From NCBI GenBank assembly GCA_026413185.1, contig CM048648.1:83434550-83498549 (forward strand): a stretch of 64,000 nt of DNA, in the 5' to 3' direction. This stretch comes from Pueraria montana var. lobata. Lineage: Eukaryota; Streptophyta; Magnoliopsida; Fabales; Fabaceae. Under the pieces are notes generated by a model that was not told the DNA's origin, did not search any database, and saw nothing but the letters and a program-made list of their open reading frames with translations. Position numbers and translations under genes: made by a program. Below, piece after piece: positions 23,382 to 34,912 of this stretch (position 1 is the stretch's first letter; every line of letters starts with the position of its first letter).

Positions 23382-25981
23382 AGCAAGAGTAGAGAAAAAC
23401 CAGCCAACCATTTTTAATTCCAAAAATTTCTAAATATCGAGCTTCAAAGGTTTATACACAATACATTCTTTATAGCACAAATTCATTTCCGATTCAAGTT
23501 CCATATCTAACCCAATTTATCTTTGCTTGAGGGTTGATGGAGGCTATTCATTCCATAAATTCCCATGTTTAATCATCTGACAAGTAGTCACACATTAAAA
23601 TTCCAAGCACCAAACTCAAACAGCAACCGTCTTGAGTCCTATTTATCCTACAAATTATTCCAAACCCTCTTAATTTATCAGGGCACTGTTATGCCCCCAC
23701 CTTCATATTAATTATGTTTGGTGGTTGTTGGATCGGTAAACTATGGTCTTACCCATCCTTGAATGCCTCTGTCGTAGTATATTTTTGACGAGGTGTTTCC
23801 ATTAATTAATCAAATTCTTAATGATGGCGACATGAAACTTTCCAAATGTTTGTACCTGCTTTTATTTTTTTAGGTACATGTATATGTCACACCATTAATA
23901 AACTATATTATATGATTCACGTGTCCTCTTAATTCGTTTATACACTGCTCTTTCTCATGGTACTACATGTTCACGACATGTGATAAACAAATCAACTAAT
24001 TCATGATTATATGACCCCAGCTTAAACTTTTTCTTTTTCTTTTCTACTGTTACTTTTTATGTGTTGATCTGTGTTTTTCAATTCAGGTGAATAATCATGC
24101 TGAGAGAAAATCTAGTATGTGACACTTTTTTTTTTTTTTCTGGTTGTTAAACTATTAGTTTAACAGTTGATTTCAAAGTGATTGAAATGAGCAGTTATTG
24201 ATCTTTGATATGATTGAGAAAAGCAAATGATTTTGGCATAATGAAAGACACAATACTTAACAAAAGCAGTGATAGGAAAGTGCATTTTAAAGTTGCTATT
24301 TGATACAAAGGTGATATCTGAAAGAGAAAAGTGTGACTGGGTTGGATTGGTGTGGTCCAAAACTAGATCAGAGAGAGAGAGAACAAGATCTAATGGGAGC
24401 AACAGCAACAACTACTGCTTCTACATCATTCTCATTATCAATTGTCTTCAACTGCATGGCCTACGGTGAGCAGCATCCAAGGTCACAGCTCCCTTTCATA
24501 GTCACAAGAGAAACAAAAAACAAAGCAAAATGGAACAGAACTAAACAAAGGAAGGAGGGGGAGTCATGCTGTCTAATAGGTCACTTCATGTGTGCAATCT
24601 TTTGTCCTTTTGTTTGGTGGTGTCCATATCTGTGAAATGGACCACCGAAAGGCAATACTATAAAGAAAGCTAAGATATGGTTTCCCTGAATTCACGTAGG
24701 AAAAATATTAACTGGGATGAATTCACAAAAATGGATAAATAAAAGTAGGAAAGCTTTTCCCAAAAAAGAAATAAAAATAAGAATACTAAGCAAAACATAT
24801 CATATCATCTCTATTTACTAATTAGTTACCATATCTTCACACTTGATTTTTTGTTCACACAATAAATACTTTTCTTTTAGATTATGTGTATCTTTCACGA
24901 GAGACAATCCTACTCAATTCAGGTAGAATTATTGTGGACGGTAAAACTTTTCCTTTAAGTATTTAATGTAATTGTATATTCAAGACTCAAACTCAAAACT
25001 ACCAGTTAAATTAGAACAACCTCATGTTAGTTGATCCACATGCTCGTTGACACACAATAAATACTTTTATGCACCAATGTTGCTTATTTTAATACGAGAA
25101 CATTACAAACATGTACATTTAATGGCAGTGGGAAATCAAATTGGAGAAATTGGCTACAGCTATTTGAGGAAAATTCTCTGAAGTCCTTTATGCAATTCAT
25201 TTGGAAGGAAATATTACTGGTTGTGGTTGGCAATGGCACAAACTAATGAAGAAACCATCAAAGCGAAAAAACAAAAAACTATTTTACAATATTGGAGTCC
25301 TCTAATGAATAAGAATAGTCCTGTTGAAGATGAGAGTTTCATTAATGTGGTTTAGTCTCTTTCCTTATTCAAAAAGATTGTTCTCACAAGAAAATTAACA
25401 GGATATCAGCACAAGATATAAAATTCAGGATTTGGTAGTTCATATCTGTCCTGAAGTAAAAGCTGTTTAAGCATCATTGTATCATGAATTTGACAGGTTC
25501 CTATGGCAGAAGATTCAACCACAAACAACCACCTTGTCATTTGGCAAGTAATAGCTATTATTAGTAGATTAGCAGACTATAAAAAATTGCAGAGATCTGC
25601 AACAAACTACAGGTAAAAGTGGATGGTTTTTATTAACACGTATGTTCAATGGGAATTTTGAAATGAAATTGAAAAGACTGTTTTGCTAAAACTTGCAGTT
25701 CTTCACCACATTGGATTAATGCTTACATGCTAAATGATGAAAATATTGCTTGAAAAATTATGAAGTTTTGATGTAGAAGAAACCCACACAGTAGTTAGTT
25801 TCAATTTTAGTTATTAAATTCTTTTGAAATTTTGTAATATAAACATCACTTACACGTATAAAACTCTTAACTATACATCATTGTTACTCAATACATGTTT
25901 CAGCCTCTTTGTCTCATTTTTAAATTGTTTTTATATAACATTATCCTTATTTTATTTTATAATCATTGGTATTTTATTTTA
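23382..25981. other. Intergenic, no gene recognised
   Basis: 2.6 kb without a supported gene. Short ORFs at 24160-24411 (-) and 24269-24635 (+) overlap each other and have no family signature. 24370-24382 holds a short (GA)n run. Confidence 0.5.
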
Positions 25982-26249
25982 GAGTAAATTACACGAACAC
26001 CCCCTGAGGTTTGCCTTTATTACACCTGGCACCCCTCCATTTTTGAACCCTACAGAAAACCCCCTAATTTTTGGACTTTCGTTACACTAACCCCCCCCTC
26101 ATAGGCATAAATCATTACACTGACCCCCCTCTCAGGTTTAAAAAATATTACACTTACCCCCCTTTAGGGTGCTCAAAGTAATGTTCAAAAATGGAGGGGT
26201 ACTAGGTGTAATAAGAGTAAACCTTAGGGGTGGTCAGTGTAATTAACTC
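25982..26249. mobile_element. Foldback MITE with GAGTAAATTACAC ends, 268 bp
   Basis: The left arm starts GAGTAAATTACACGAACACC; the reverse complement of the right end is GAGTTAATTACACTGACCAC. Both arms continue with an (A)GGTTT..TATTACACCT block. Flanks are T/A-rich near-repeats (TATTTTATTT-like), compatible with a 9-11-bp target duplication. Its ends resemble those of the element at 6166-7160, suggesting a shared Mutator-like family. Confidence 0.72.
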
Positions 26250-26310
26250 TTTATTTTATTTATGTTATGTAGCTTCTGATGAATCACAATCAAGACCAGC
26301 ATTGGATTAA

Positions 26311-26400
26311 CATTAAAAACATGTTATATTTCAACATAACAAAATTCAGTAAAAACATTCAAAACATGTAATATTTCAACATAACAAAATTCAGTAAAAC
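26311..26400. repeat. 45-bp tandem duplication
   Basis: 26311-26355 and 26356-26400 differ at only three positions; the shared core is ATTTCAACATAACAAAATTC. It lies about 200 bp beyond the stop of the IQ-domain gene, possibly within or near its 3' flank. Confidence 0.88.
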
Positions 26401-26610
26401 CCAATCATGAGTCAACAAGGTGGCCTTCGATCGTGTGGGGACAAAGACTATATAGGAGTACATGTCAAATACTTACATCCTAAAACTGCTGTCATACACA
26501 GATAACCCAAGCAAAAGAAACTATGTCTCTACTATTTTTTGTTTTTTTTTTTCTTTTTTTGGGAAAATAGAGGGGACCTCAATAGTCTTTCATTCACAAA
26601 ACTTGTTATT

Positions 26611-29600
26611 TCACCTTAAATTGGCACTCCCAATTCTGTTCAAGCTGCTGCTTGTGGTTGCATAGGCCTTGCTCCTAAAATCAGAATCCCTATCTGAACT
26701 AGGCCCTGCTTCCCAAAAACCCTGAAGAGACCTTCTTGTGGAATGACCAAATCTCTCAAACTCCATTCTTTGCCTTGGAGCACTATGTGACCTAACCTTG
26801 GCTCTAGAAGATTCAGTATTTGCCATGTAATTCGGATGACCCGGGTAGCCGCAGAACAAACTCCATGCACACTCACTCTTAGTTGGTGTGAATGGACCTC
26901 TCCTTGCACCACTTCCAAGCCTAGAGGAGGCAGAAAATGCTTGAGGACTATCCTCAACACTTCTCAAAGCTGCTTCTTCTTTTCCTTTGTGAAATTTCAA
27001 AGAGCCAAAGGGTAGAACCTCCCTAGAAGAGAGACTTGGATTTAGAGCTTTGGAAGAACGTTTTGATGGAGACTCATATGCCACAAAATTCTCATTGTTG
27101 TAATCAGAAGACAAATAATGGTGTGATGTCTGAAATGAGCTGCCACTACTATGGTGTGAGTTCAAGTGTGGCTTCCAAGTATCTACTTCAAGAATCTTGT
27201 CACTCTTCTCATCATCAAGGTGCCCATTTTTCAATGAAGCATCTCTAGTTTGGCTCCAAGAATTTTCGTCCATCCAACTGTCTAACCAATGGGAACCAAA
27301 CCGGGCTTTCTCCAAGTCAATGTCCCTAAAATTTGCATTGGAACTACATCTCTGCAAGTTGAAAATAGAGAATACAATTAAAGGTTGAATTAAATTCATA
27401 GAATCACCATCTAAAGACTCATAAAAAGCTTGTATTGCTTGGAGTAATATTATGGGGGAAGAACCATGTGTACCTTGAGAATAGATCCATCAAATTTCGT
27501 ACTATAGGCACGAAGTGAGTGCTGATAATCTTCAGGGACCTACAAATATTCAAAAACCAAAAAGGTTCAAAGAAAAGATTAATGGTTATTATGAGCCATT
27601 CTTTTCATAGTAATGCACTACCGACCATGACCAATCTTTTAGGCATGCTAATTGATGAGTTACATCTTAATGATTACCATTACCATTACCACAATGCCAC
27701 GATCCAACAACCTAAAGATTATCTAAAGAAGCATGCTCATGCACCAGTTTAATTTGCAACATGCTGTTTTGTACAGGGTGGAAAGTTATTCTGTAGCAGA
27801 TTCCTAATTGCAACATTTGGTGGGGTGATAGAAAAAATAAAATTAGAGAAAGAAAAAGTACATGAATAAAGATAACACGTTTGACATCACATAGCCTTTC
27901 TAACAAGTTAAATTCAGCTTATTAAGATAAGGATCATGTCATGGCAATAATTAAAAGAACAAAAAAAAAATATATATGTTCACTTTGCTTACAGGGTAAT
28001 GAGAAAGTGAAGACTTGAAAGAATGCATATTATCTGACAAGTTCCCACGAGTTGCACGTGCCCGGGACTGCAGTCTCACCAAAGTTTGCATGCGCCTTAG
28101 CATATCTGCAGTTTGCTTTCTCACAATGTGGCCTCTTACCAATGCTTGCAACTTCACCAATGCTTTAAGTGCTCTCAGTGCTCTCCTTGCCTTCCAAATT
28201 CATATAAAAAAAATATCAGTAAAAATTAAAATTCCATATCATACTGATCATAATCCTGTCCATGAAATTGACCAATTGGGAGAGAATAAAGGACAATTTA
28301 ATAAAATAAAAAAATATAATGCAAAGGATACCAACATTGTTACGTAATTATAAAAGAATTTAGTTAGAACAAATTAACATGTAAAGATTTTACAATGTCA
28401 TTTATTACTTTAAAATGTTATATCTAGAATATTCTGTGATTAGTTAAAAGTATAAAAATGAAAAGTAAACTCATAATAAAATAAGCATACCCTCAACATA
28501 ATATTAAAATAAAAGATGGGAAATAGATAAACATGGAATGTCAGAAAGGTGGAGAATATTAAAATGAAAAAGACATGAAAAAGAGGGGGAGGGGGGGCTG
28601 AGGTTGATGGGTGTAATCATTAGTAAACATAAATACACAGTGGAAAGCCATCAATTATTGATGCTCCTTTATATTCATTGAAGCTTCCTATGTCGCATGC
28701 CCCACCCATGGTTGGACGGCAAAAGGTGAAAATTTAAGTTCAACGAATATTGTAGTCTTAATGCTACTTTCAGTTTCTTTTAGAAATTAGAAAGAAAACA
28801 AAAACATCACAGCCTAACTGCTGGTCCGTGTGTCCTCAACAAAGAGTAGCTTCCTCTCACGTGAAGGTTAAAGTAAGGTGTAAAAAACTCTTTTCACTTT
28901 AACCACACAAAAGCGTTGGCTTTTCACAGTTTTGGCTTTTCATTTGTCAAGCCCAAGAAAACACAAGTTTAACACAAATCAATCGATGTAACTTTTTTTT
29001 TTTTTTTTTAAAACAAATTACACTGGTACCTCATTATCTACATCTTTTTATGTATTACACTAACGTCTCTTAAAAGAAAGTTGTTGTAAACATTAAAACA
29101 AAAAAGAATATTATGTGTAATTTAAAAAAACTTCAATAATGTTAATATAATTTGCTCCTCTTTTTATCAACATAAGTGGTGGAATACTTGGCAAGACACT
29201 AATGACATTCTGAAACTATCAACAGTGATCCGCCTAGCAATTACTGTACAGACACAAATCGCAAGTAATTCTACCCAAGACAATGCTCTAAACATGAAAG
29301 TGTGATGCCCCCTTGTTGTATGGTCTAAATACTACTGAGTAGAACACTAATGACATATTGAGACTGTCAATAGAAGTTCGCCTAAAAATTACAGCGCAAA
29401 CCCTAACTGCAAACAATTCTACCAATTAAGGGATCTCCTTAGAGAAAATTGCCTACCAACAAGGAAAATGACATTAAGAAAATACAAATCCACACCCATA
29501 AAAATGTAAGACATCACACTGAATTCTTAACTACTTTATGTCAACCTAGAATAAAATCAATGTATCCCATACCATACCAAGCCAATAACAAAATTAGTAG

Positions 29601-32600
29601 TTACCAACTTGCGCGTGACTCTCTTATTACTTACATTAAGTAAAATATAGAAAGCCTAACAACCAGCACTAGCACTTAGGTCCATGACCTAAGAAACATT
29701 ACTTACATTAAGTAAAATATCGGAAGCCTAACAACTAGCACTAGCACTAAGGTCCATGACCTAAGAAACATGCATGATCATGGGTTGGTGCAGGGCCACT
29801 TCATCTTTGGTGTAATTTTTGGGTACAAAGGGACATTCTACTTTGGCCACCGGAAAGGTAAGTATCATAACTCACCAATATGTGGGCCTCACTAATATTC
29901 TTACTCCCACAAATTACCCATTTTCCACTTCTCAAAACTTTCTTTGTTGGCCCTTGACCCTTGTGCTGTCACACACCAATCACCAAAGTCCCAAAACAAG
30001 GCCATTTTTGAGCCGAATCGTTTAACTGGCAGAATGCTCACAACTAGTCTCACTGCTACATCTTCTCAAGGATCCAAAATCACACATAAGCAATACGACA
30101 CAACCCAAGTACACGACAGAAGGCAGAACAGAACACACCCCCCACAACACAAAAGGGACTCGACACACGAAAATTGCAGCCACCACGTGATGGGAATACA
30201 TGTGGCAGTCAACAGCCATAACATTGAAAATAAATAAATGATACTCTCTCCGTTCCTAAACTTTTAATGTGTTAATGCATACAATTTAAGAAATATTTAA
30301 TATAACTCACAAATAATAAATTTAGTCTAAAATATCCTCATTTAATATTTATGATGAAGAAGTTGTGAAAATTCAGATCATGTTAAATAAGAATATATAT
30401 GAAAGAAAATAATTAATAAAACTTGAAACGCATAAAACATCAAGAATTTGAAAATAAAAACAAAAAACTAAAACATCCAAAATTTATAAACGAAAGAAGT
30501 ACTGTATAAAATAAAATATCGTTTCGGACCTAAAAGATTCGGAAATCATACATCAGCATCCAAAGATAAATATCATATTCTCATCTTAAAATACGAAAAG
30601 GTCAATTAATTTATCGATATTTTATATTTCAAAACAAAAAATAATTTTTAAGATTAAAATGATAATTCACACTTTATAAAAAAAATAAACAACATCGTTT
30701 ACATCCTAAAAGATTATATATATAGATATTAGACAAGTTACAATTTTTTATATTCCGATCCTATCTTGCTAACGTTTACAAGTGGGATTCTATAGAGATT
30801 TGTCGGCGGAACCCCAAATTGCCGAGTCCACACACAACATCTACTAAAGACCAAAAGTTTTACTTTACCACGAGCTAAAAAGAAAGAGGAATGTTATTTC
30901 TTCTTATTTTTTTAAGGAATGTTATTTTTTTAGAATTATTAAAAAGAAATTACTAATATTAAATTTAGGATGTGGTGCGAGCTTTAAGACACTAATAATT
31001 TGAAAAATAATAATAGAATTTTTTATTTATTAATGTGTTAAAAATCAGAATAATTTTTTTATGATAATCTTTCACTTTTAATTCTTTAACATGATCTTAA
31101 GGATGCATATTAAGTGCGTATTTGGTACCGTGACACTGTGAAACAAAATCACGGCCAATACTACGGTGGAACCAAAGTAACACATTATTGTTTCTCAAAA
31201 TTCACGGTAATACCATGATTTTTGCCCCTAAAAATCGATTTTTTATAGTATCCAAACTAACACTAAGTTTTATTGGAAGCAGGAAAGGCACATGGGTGTT
31301 GTGACTTGTGGCAGGGAACAGGTTTCTTTGGATAGGTGAAAAATTTAAGAAAAAAGAAACAGCGTTGAAAATGAAGCAATATTTGACTATGAAGCAATAT
31401 TTGACTAGGGTTTGTTTCCCGAGAAGAACAGTATGGGGGAAAATTCCATTTCAACGAGAAAAATTAATTAATGGACGAAACGAAAAAGCACGCACAGACA
31501 ATCAGATACAGAGAGTCAACAAATTTGAAATTAGCTCACACGCTGAGAACGTGGGAGAAAATTTAAAAACCAGAAATTCAATTCGTATAGTAATTCTTTT
31601 TTTTTTTTTTTTACCAATGTCAAATAGTAAAACGAGAAATATGCTGTAAAAAAACGAGAAATAAAAAAATAAATTACCATTAGAAAACATACGTTAAAAC
31701 TTAAAAGAACTGAATCCACAAGACTAAGCAAAGAAGACTCCGAATATCTTTTCAAAAAACAAAAAAAAGTGATAAGAAGATTTAGGATCAATTACTTCAG
31801 ACTCCATCACTCTTGATCAAAACATGTCAAAACTTTTTCACAATTATTATTTTTCTAAAATTATTGGGCACAAAAAATCTCTTAAATACTCAAATTTCAT
31901 TCTTTAAAAATTCACAACTCATTTCACAGTAGATACTAGATAGAGATTCCTTAGATACTTTTAAACATTAACTCAACTTTTTATGAATAAACATCAATTT
32001 AATACAATCTTTCATCATTTAAAACCTCAAACAACGCAACATGAAACTTTGAAGTGGCAATTTCACTTCCCAAACATAGTATTTAGAAGAATAGTACTAC
32101 TACGATTTAATTTAAATACCGTTAGTATAGAAAAATTTAAATTCTCATCCCATCATAAATGGTGATGTACTGTATAATACTAACAAGATTGGTAGCTTTT
32201 GTTACAACTTCTTAAAAAATCATATTAAAAATAATTTATAATTAAACGATAGTAAAAAAAATCTTTAAATTAACAAAGAATAATTTACAGTACTATTACG
32301 TAGTTACTTAAACAAAACATTTAACTGTGAATATTAATTACTCCGAAAAGCATAACAAGAATTTTCACGTACCAAGTAACCTCGGAACGCCGACTGGATT
32401 TTTACTGCGGCGGCGGTGGTGGTTTCCTCCGCCACCCGGCGGGGATGCGGCGCCGTGGCGGGCCTGCTGGCGGGGCCACCGGTGGCGCTGCTGGTGAGCC
32501 TGACAACCTCGGCGGCAGCATGTGCGGCGGCGAGAGCAGCTTCGGCGACAGCGGCGGTGGCGGCGGCGACGGCGATGGCATGCTTGTTGGCGTCCAAGGA

Positions 32601-32792
32601 TTCGGTGGAAGGGTCAAAGTTGTTGCTGTTGTTGTTAAGTGTTGTTGGTAATGTGTTGTTGGGCTTGTACCTCGTACTAGTGTGTTTGACGAAGCTCCAT
32701 GTTTTCTTGTCTTTGTTGTTGGGTTTGGGAGCGGAGGGTGAGGGGTTGTGGTGGTGCTTCTTGCCGCCGAAGAGTCGCCGGAGAAAGCCCAT
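26611..32792 (-). CDS. IQD: IQ-domain (IQ67) calmodulin-binding protein, IQD22/23/24 type, four exons
   Basis: Exons 32792-32373, 28190-27993, 27539-27474 and 27351-26611 join in phase 0 to 474 aa; introns are GT-AG. It starts MGFLRRLFGG, typical of the IQD22-24 branch. Residues 67-99 form the alanine-rich helix (AVAAATAAVAEAALAAAH). The IQ67 region follows: first IQ motif AAVKIQSAFRGYL at 128-140, completed across the intron by ARRALRALKALVK, then LVKLQALVRGHIVRKQ, with the family's conserved intron inside the first IQ motif. The basic, Ser-rich C-terminus has the DUF4005-like block PNYMANTESSRAKVRSHSA near 401-419. IQD proteins bind calmodulin and microtubules and act as scaffolds in cell-shape control. 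The 5' leader is GA/TC-rich (32822-32880). Intron 1 is 4.2 kb and carries several repeats. The start is fixed by the family N-terminus. Plus-strand ORFs across exon 1 are antisense shadows. Confidence 0.93.
29626..29769. repeat. 72-bp tandem duplication in IQD intron 1
   Basis: Two direct copies (29626-29697, 29698-29769) starting ATTACTTACATTAAGTAAAA and ending CCATGACCTAAGAAAC, differing at a few positions. Just upstream, 29170-29430 holds an older, diverged two-copy repeat with a period near 158 bp. Confidence 0.9.
30244..30499. mobile_element. Stowaway-type MITE in IQD intron 1
   Basis: TA-flanked, left end CTCTCTCCGTTCCTAAACTT; the right end gives CTTCTTTCGTTTATAAATTT on reverse complement. 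The interior (TTTAAGAAATATTTAATA, GTCTAAAATA) is shared with the copy at 59087-59345. Confidence 0.75.
31114..31263. mobile_element. Small TAA-flanked MITE, 150 bp
   Basis: Left end GTGCGTATTTGGTACCGTG; reverse complement of the right end GTGTTAGTTTGGATACT. TAA at 31111-31113 and 31264-31266. It lies in IQD intron 1 and is PIF/Harbinger-like by target length. Confidence 0.55.
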
Positions 32793-33000
32793 GAGGGGAA
32801 TTCAAGGCATTGGTGGTGGAAAAATAGAGAGAGAGAGAAAAGAGAAGAAGATAAGAGAAGAGAAGAGAAGGAGTGGAATGGAATGAAGAGTGAAGGAAGA
32901 GTGGGGAGGGAAGGGATCACTTAAATGGACGAGTTTGGAGGGTTGCACATTTGGAAATATATGTTCAAGTGTTTCAGGGTTCCTTGCCACGCAACTACCC
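32793..33000 (-). promoter_or_regulatory. 5' leader and proximal promoter of the IQD gene
   Basis: The leader on the coding strand is rich in TC repeats (32822-32880), a common plant core-promoter/leader feature. A TATATTT-like element near 32955-32962 on the coding strand is a possible TATA box, about 165 bp from the ATG. Confidence 0.35.
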
Positions 33001-33350
33001 ACCACGCGCTCTGAAAATTGCAAATTGAAAATGGAAAAGTATACACATGAACCCCCCAAATGCTACTTCACATCTAGACGGAAAAAAAATATTGGCATAC
33101 AATATATGATGTGATAGAAAAAAAAATATAATGATAAATAAGAAGTGTTGATAAAATATTTAAAATAAAATAGTGTTTAAGAGTATCTTTATTTCAATAT
33201 TTTTATTTGGATTCCTAAATGGGTCTTACATATATACATCACTCATTTTTACTTATCTCAAGACAAGCACCTCAAAAACATCTATTTTCTCTAATTCAAT
33301 ACCTCTATTTGAGTTCTTATTTGGGTTCCACAAAAAAACTCATATCCTTA

Positions 33351-33436
33351 CATTTTATTAATAATTTATTTATGTTATGTTATAATTATCTTACGTTTTA
33401 TTAATAATTTATTTATGTTATGTTATAATTTTTTAC
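33351..33436. repeat. 43-bp tandem duplication
   Basis: 33351-33393 and 33394-33436 share TTTTATTAATAATTTATTTA and TGTTATGTTATAATT. Confidence 0.85.
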
Positions 33437-33967
33437 TCACAACATAAAATATCTCGCATGCATATAATACAAAATAAAAATTAACGGTAAGAAAAAAAAA
33501 CTCAGAAGAAAAAATAACGTTAAAAAATAGTTGTAAAAAAAATTAATGTTGTGCAGTTTGAAAACGGTTCCTTGCATTTGTCAAAGTTCAAATTACAGTA
33601 GTTTATATTTTTATTTTTATTTTTTTTTAAACAAAAAAAAAGGCAACATGGCCCACCCTTTTAATTTGAATACCGATTCTCAAAAGAGAATCTCAAAACA
33701 AAACCGATTATGCTGCATCGGTGATACTGAATTAGAACGATGCATTTTTTATAAAATACTGTGCGGGATTCACCGATACAGATGGTCTAAGTATCATTAC
33801 TCATTGGGGTCTCTCCTATTGATTACACACTTTATTATTGATTAAAATTGATTGAAAACTATAAAATCACGGTAGAGATACATTAAATAAGATAATTTAT
33901 TGTAATTTTTAACTGATTTTAACCAATAAGAAAGAGTATATTAAAAAGAGTATGTTAGAAAGTACTA

Positions 33968-34338
33968 CATTCGTCCTTAAATATATTACTCTTTTAACTA
34001 ATTCACACCCTTTAAAAATTTGATTAATTTAGTTAATAGTATTAAATTTGTTAACAATTTGTATTATTTTTCTAAAATTGCCCTTCTAATTATTAGGACT
34101 CGTCATCTCTCTCTTTCCACTTAATTACTTTCTACCTAATTAATTAATGAGTGCTACTCATTTTCTCCAATCCTCATAAGAGAGATAATGTACTTATCTT
34201 ATTAATTTATAGCATTCATTGTAAAGTGATTAAGAGTATTTTGGTCAAAAAATAATTAATGCAAGATACAACTTGAAAAGAGTCTTATAAAAAGAAACAT
34301 TTTTTTATAGAAAAGATTCTTATATTTAGATACGGAGG
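33968..34338. mobile_element. Stowaway-type MITE, 371 bp
   Basis: TA on both sides; left end CATTCGTCCTTAAATATATT, right end ATATTTAGATACGGAGG. The interior is collinear with the element at 17484-17855. Confidence 0.8.
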
Positions 34339-34740
34339 TAGTATGTTGCTAGCATTTCTCTTGATAGAATGCCATTGAATATAAAATTTATATGTAGTTA
34401 GTTGTGTTTTACTTTTTACTCTTTTTTATTTTTTAACTAAAATTAGTGTTTTATTTGGATAAATTATGTTAATTTTTAATATGAATTTTATTGTGCGTCA
34501 ATTTTTAATCTTGATTAAAGAAAGTGTTAAAAGAAAAATTGATTGAAGACTACACTAAAAATATCTTTAAAAACTACAAAATATTTTTGTCAAGACTAGT
34601 GACAACCTATTTGGTTAATTTTTAGTTTTCGAAATCAATTATGTATAGAATAAAATTGATTTTGACTTGACTAAAGTTTTTAATGTTTATGGTGTGTAAA
34701 ATCAATGATAAATATAAGATTCATAATATATAAAGTAGAG

Positions 34741-34912
34741 TTTAATGGTTATGCACTAACAATATAAAATAATTTTACATTGATATCTAATCATAAATCA
34801 ATGTTGATATAACTTTTAAAGTAGTTATTGTAAAAGTCAACAAACTTACCATACATGGTGGGTTGTGATTAGATGATGGTATAAAACTATTTTACACTGT
34901 TAGTGCATAACA
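34741..34912. mobile_element. MITE of the GATGCACT-type local family
   Basis: Left TGGTTATGCACTAACAATA and right ACTGTTAGTGCATAAC are inverted. The central CATACATGGTGGGTTGTGAT is the same block as in the copy at 16221-16375. Confidence 0.68.

Noticed and set aside
24269..24635. Two overlapping plus-strand ORFs (66 and 100 aa)
   Set aside because: Out of phase with each other and without motifs; a GA run causes the charged stretch.
32416..32886. Long plus-strand ORFs (156 and 68 aa) across the IQD first exon
   Set aside because: They are antisense to the alanine/threonine-rich exon 1, whose composition keeps other frames open. The minus-strand frame carries the family motifs.
32402..32920. 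172-aa minus-strand ORF, Pro/Ser-rich
   Set aside because: Out-of-frame reading of the IQD leader and exon 1; the leader TC repeats give the Leu/Ser stretches.
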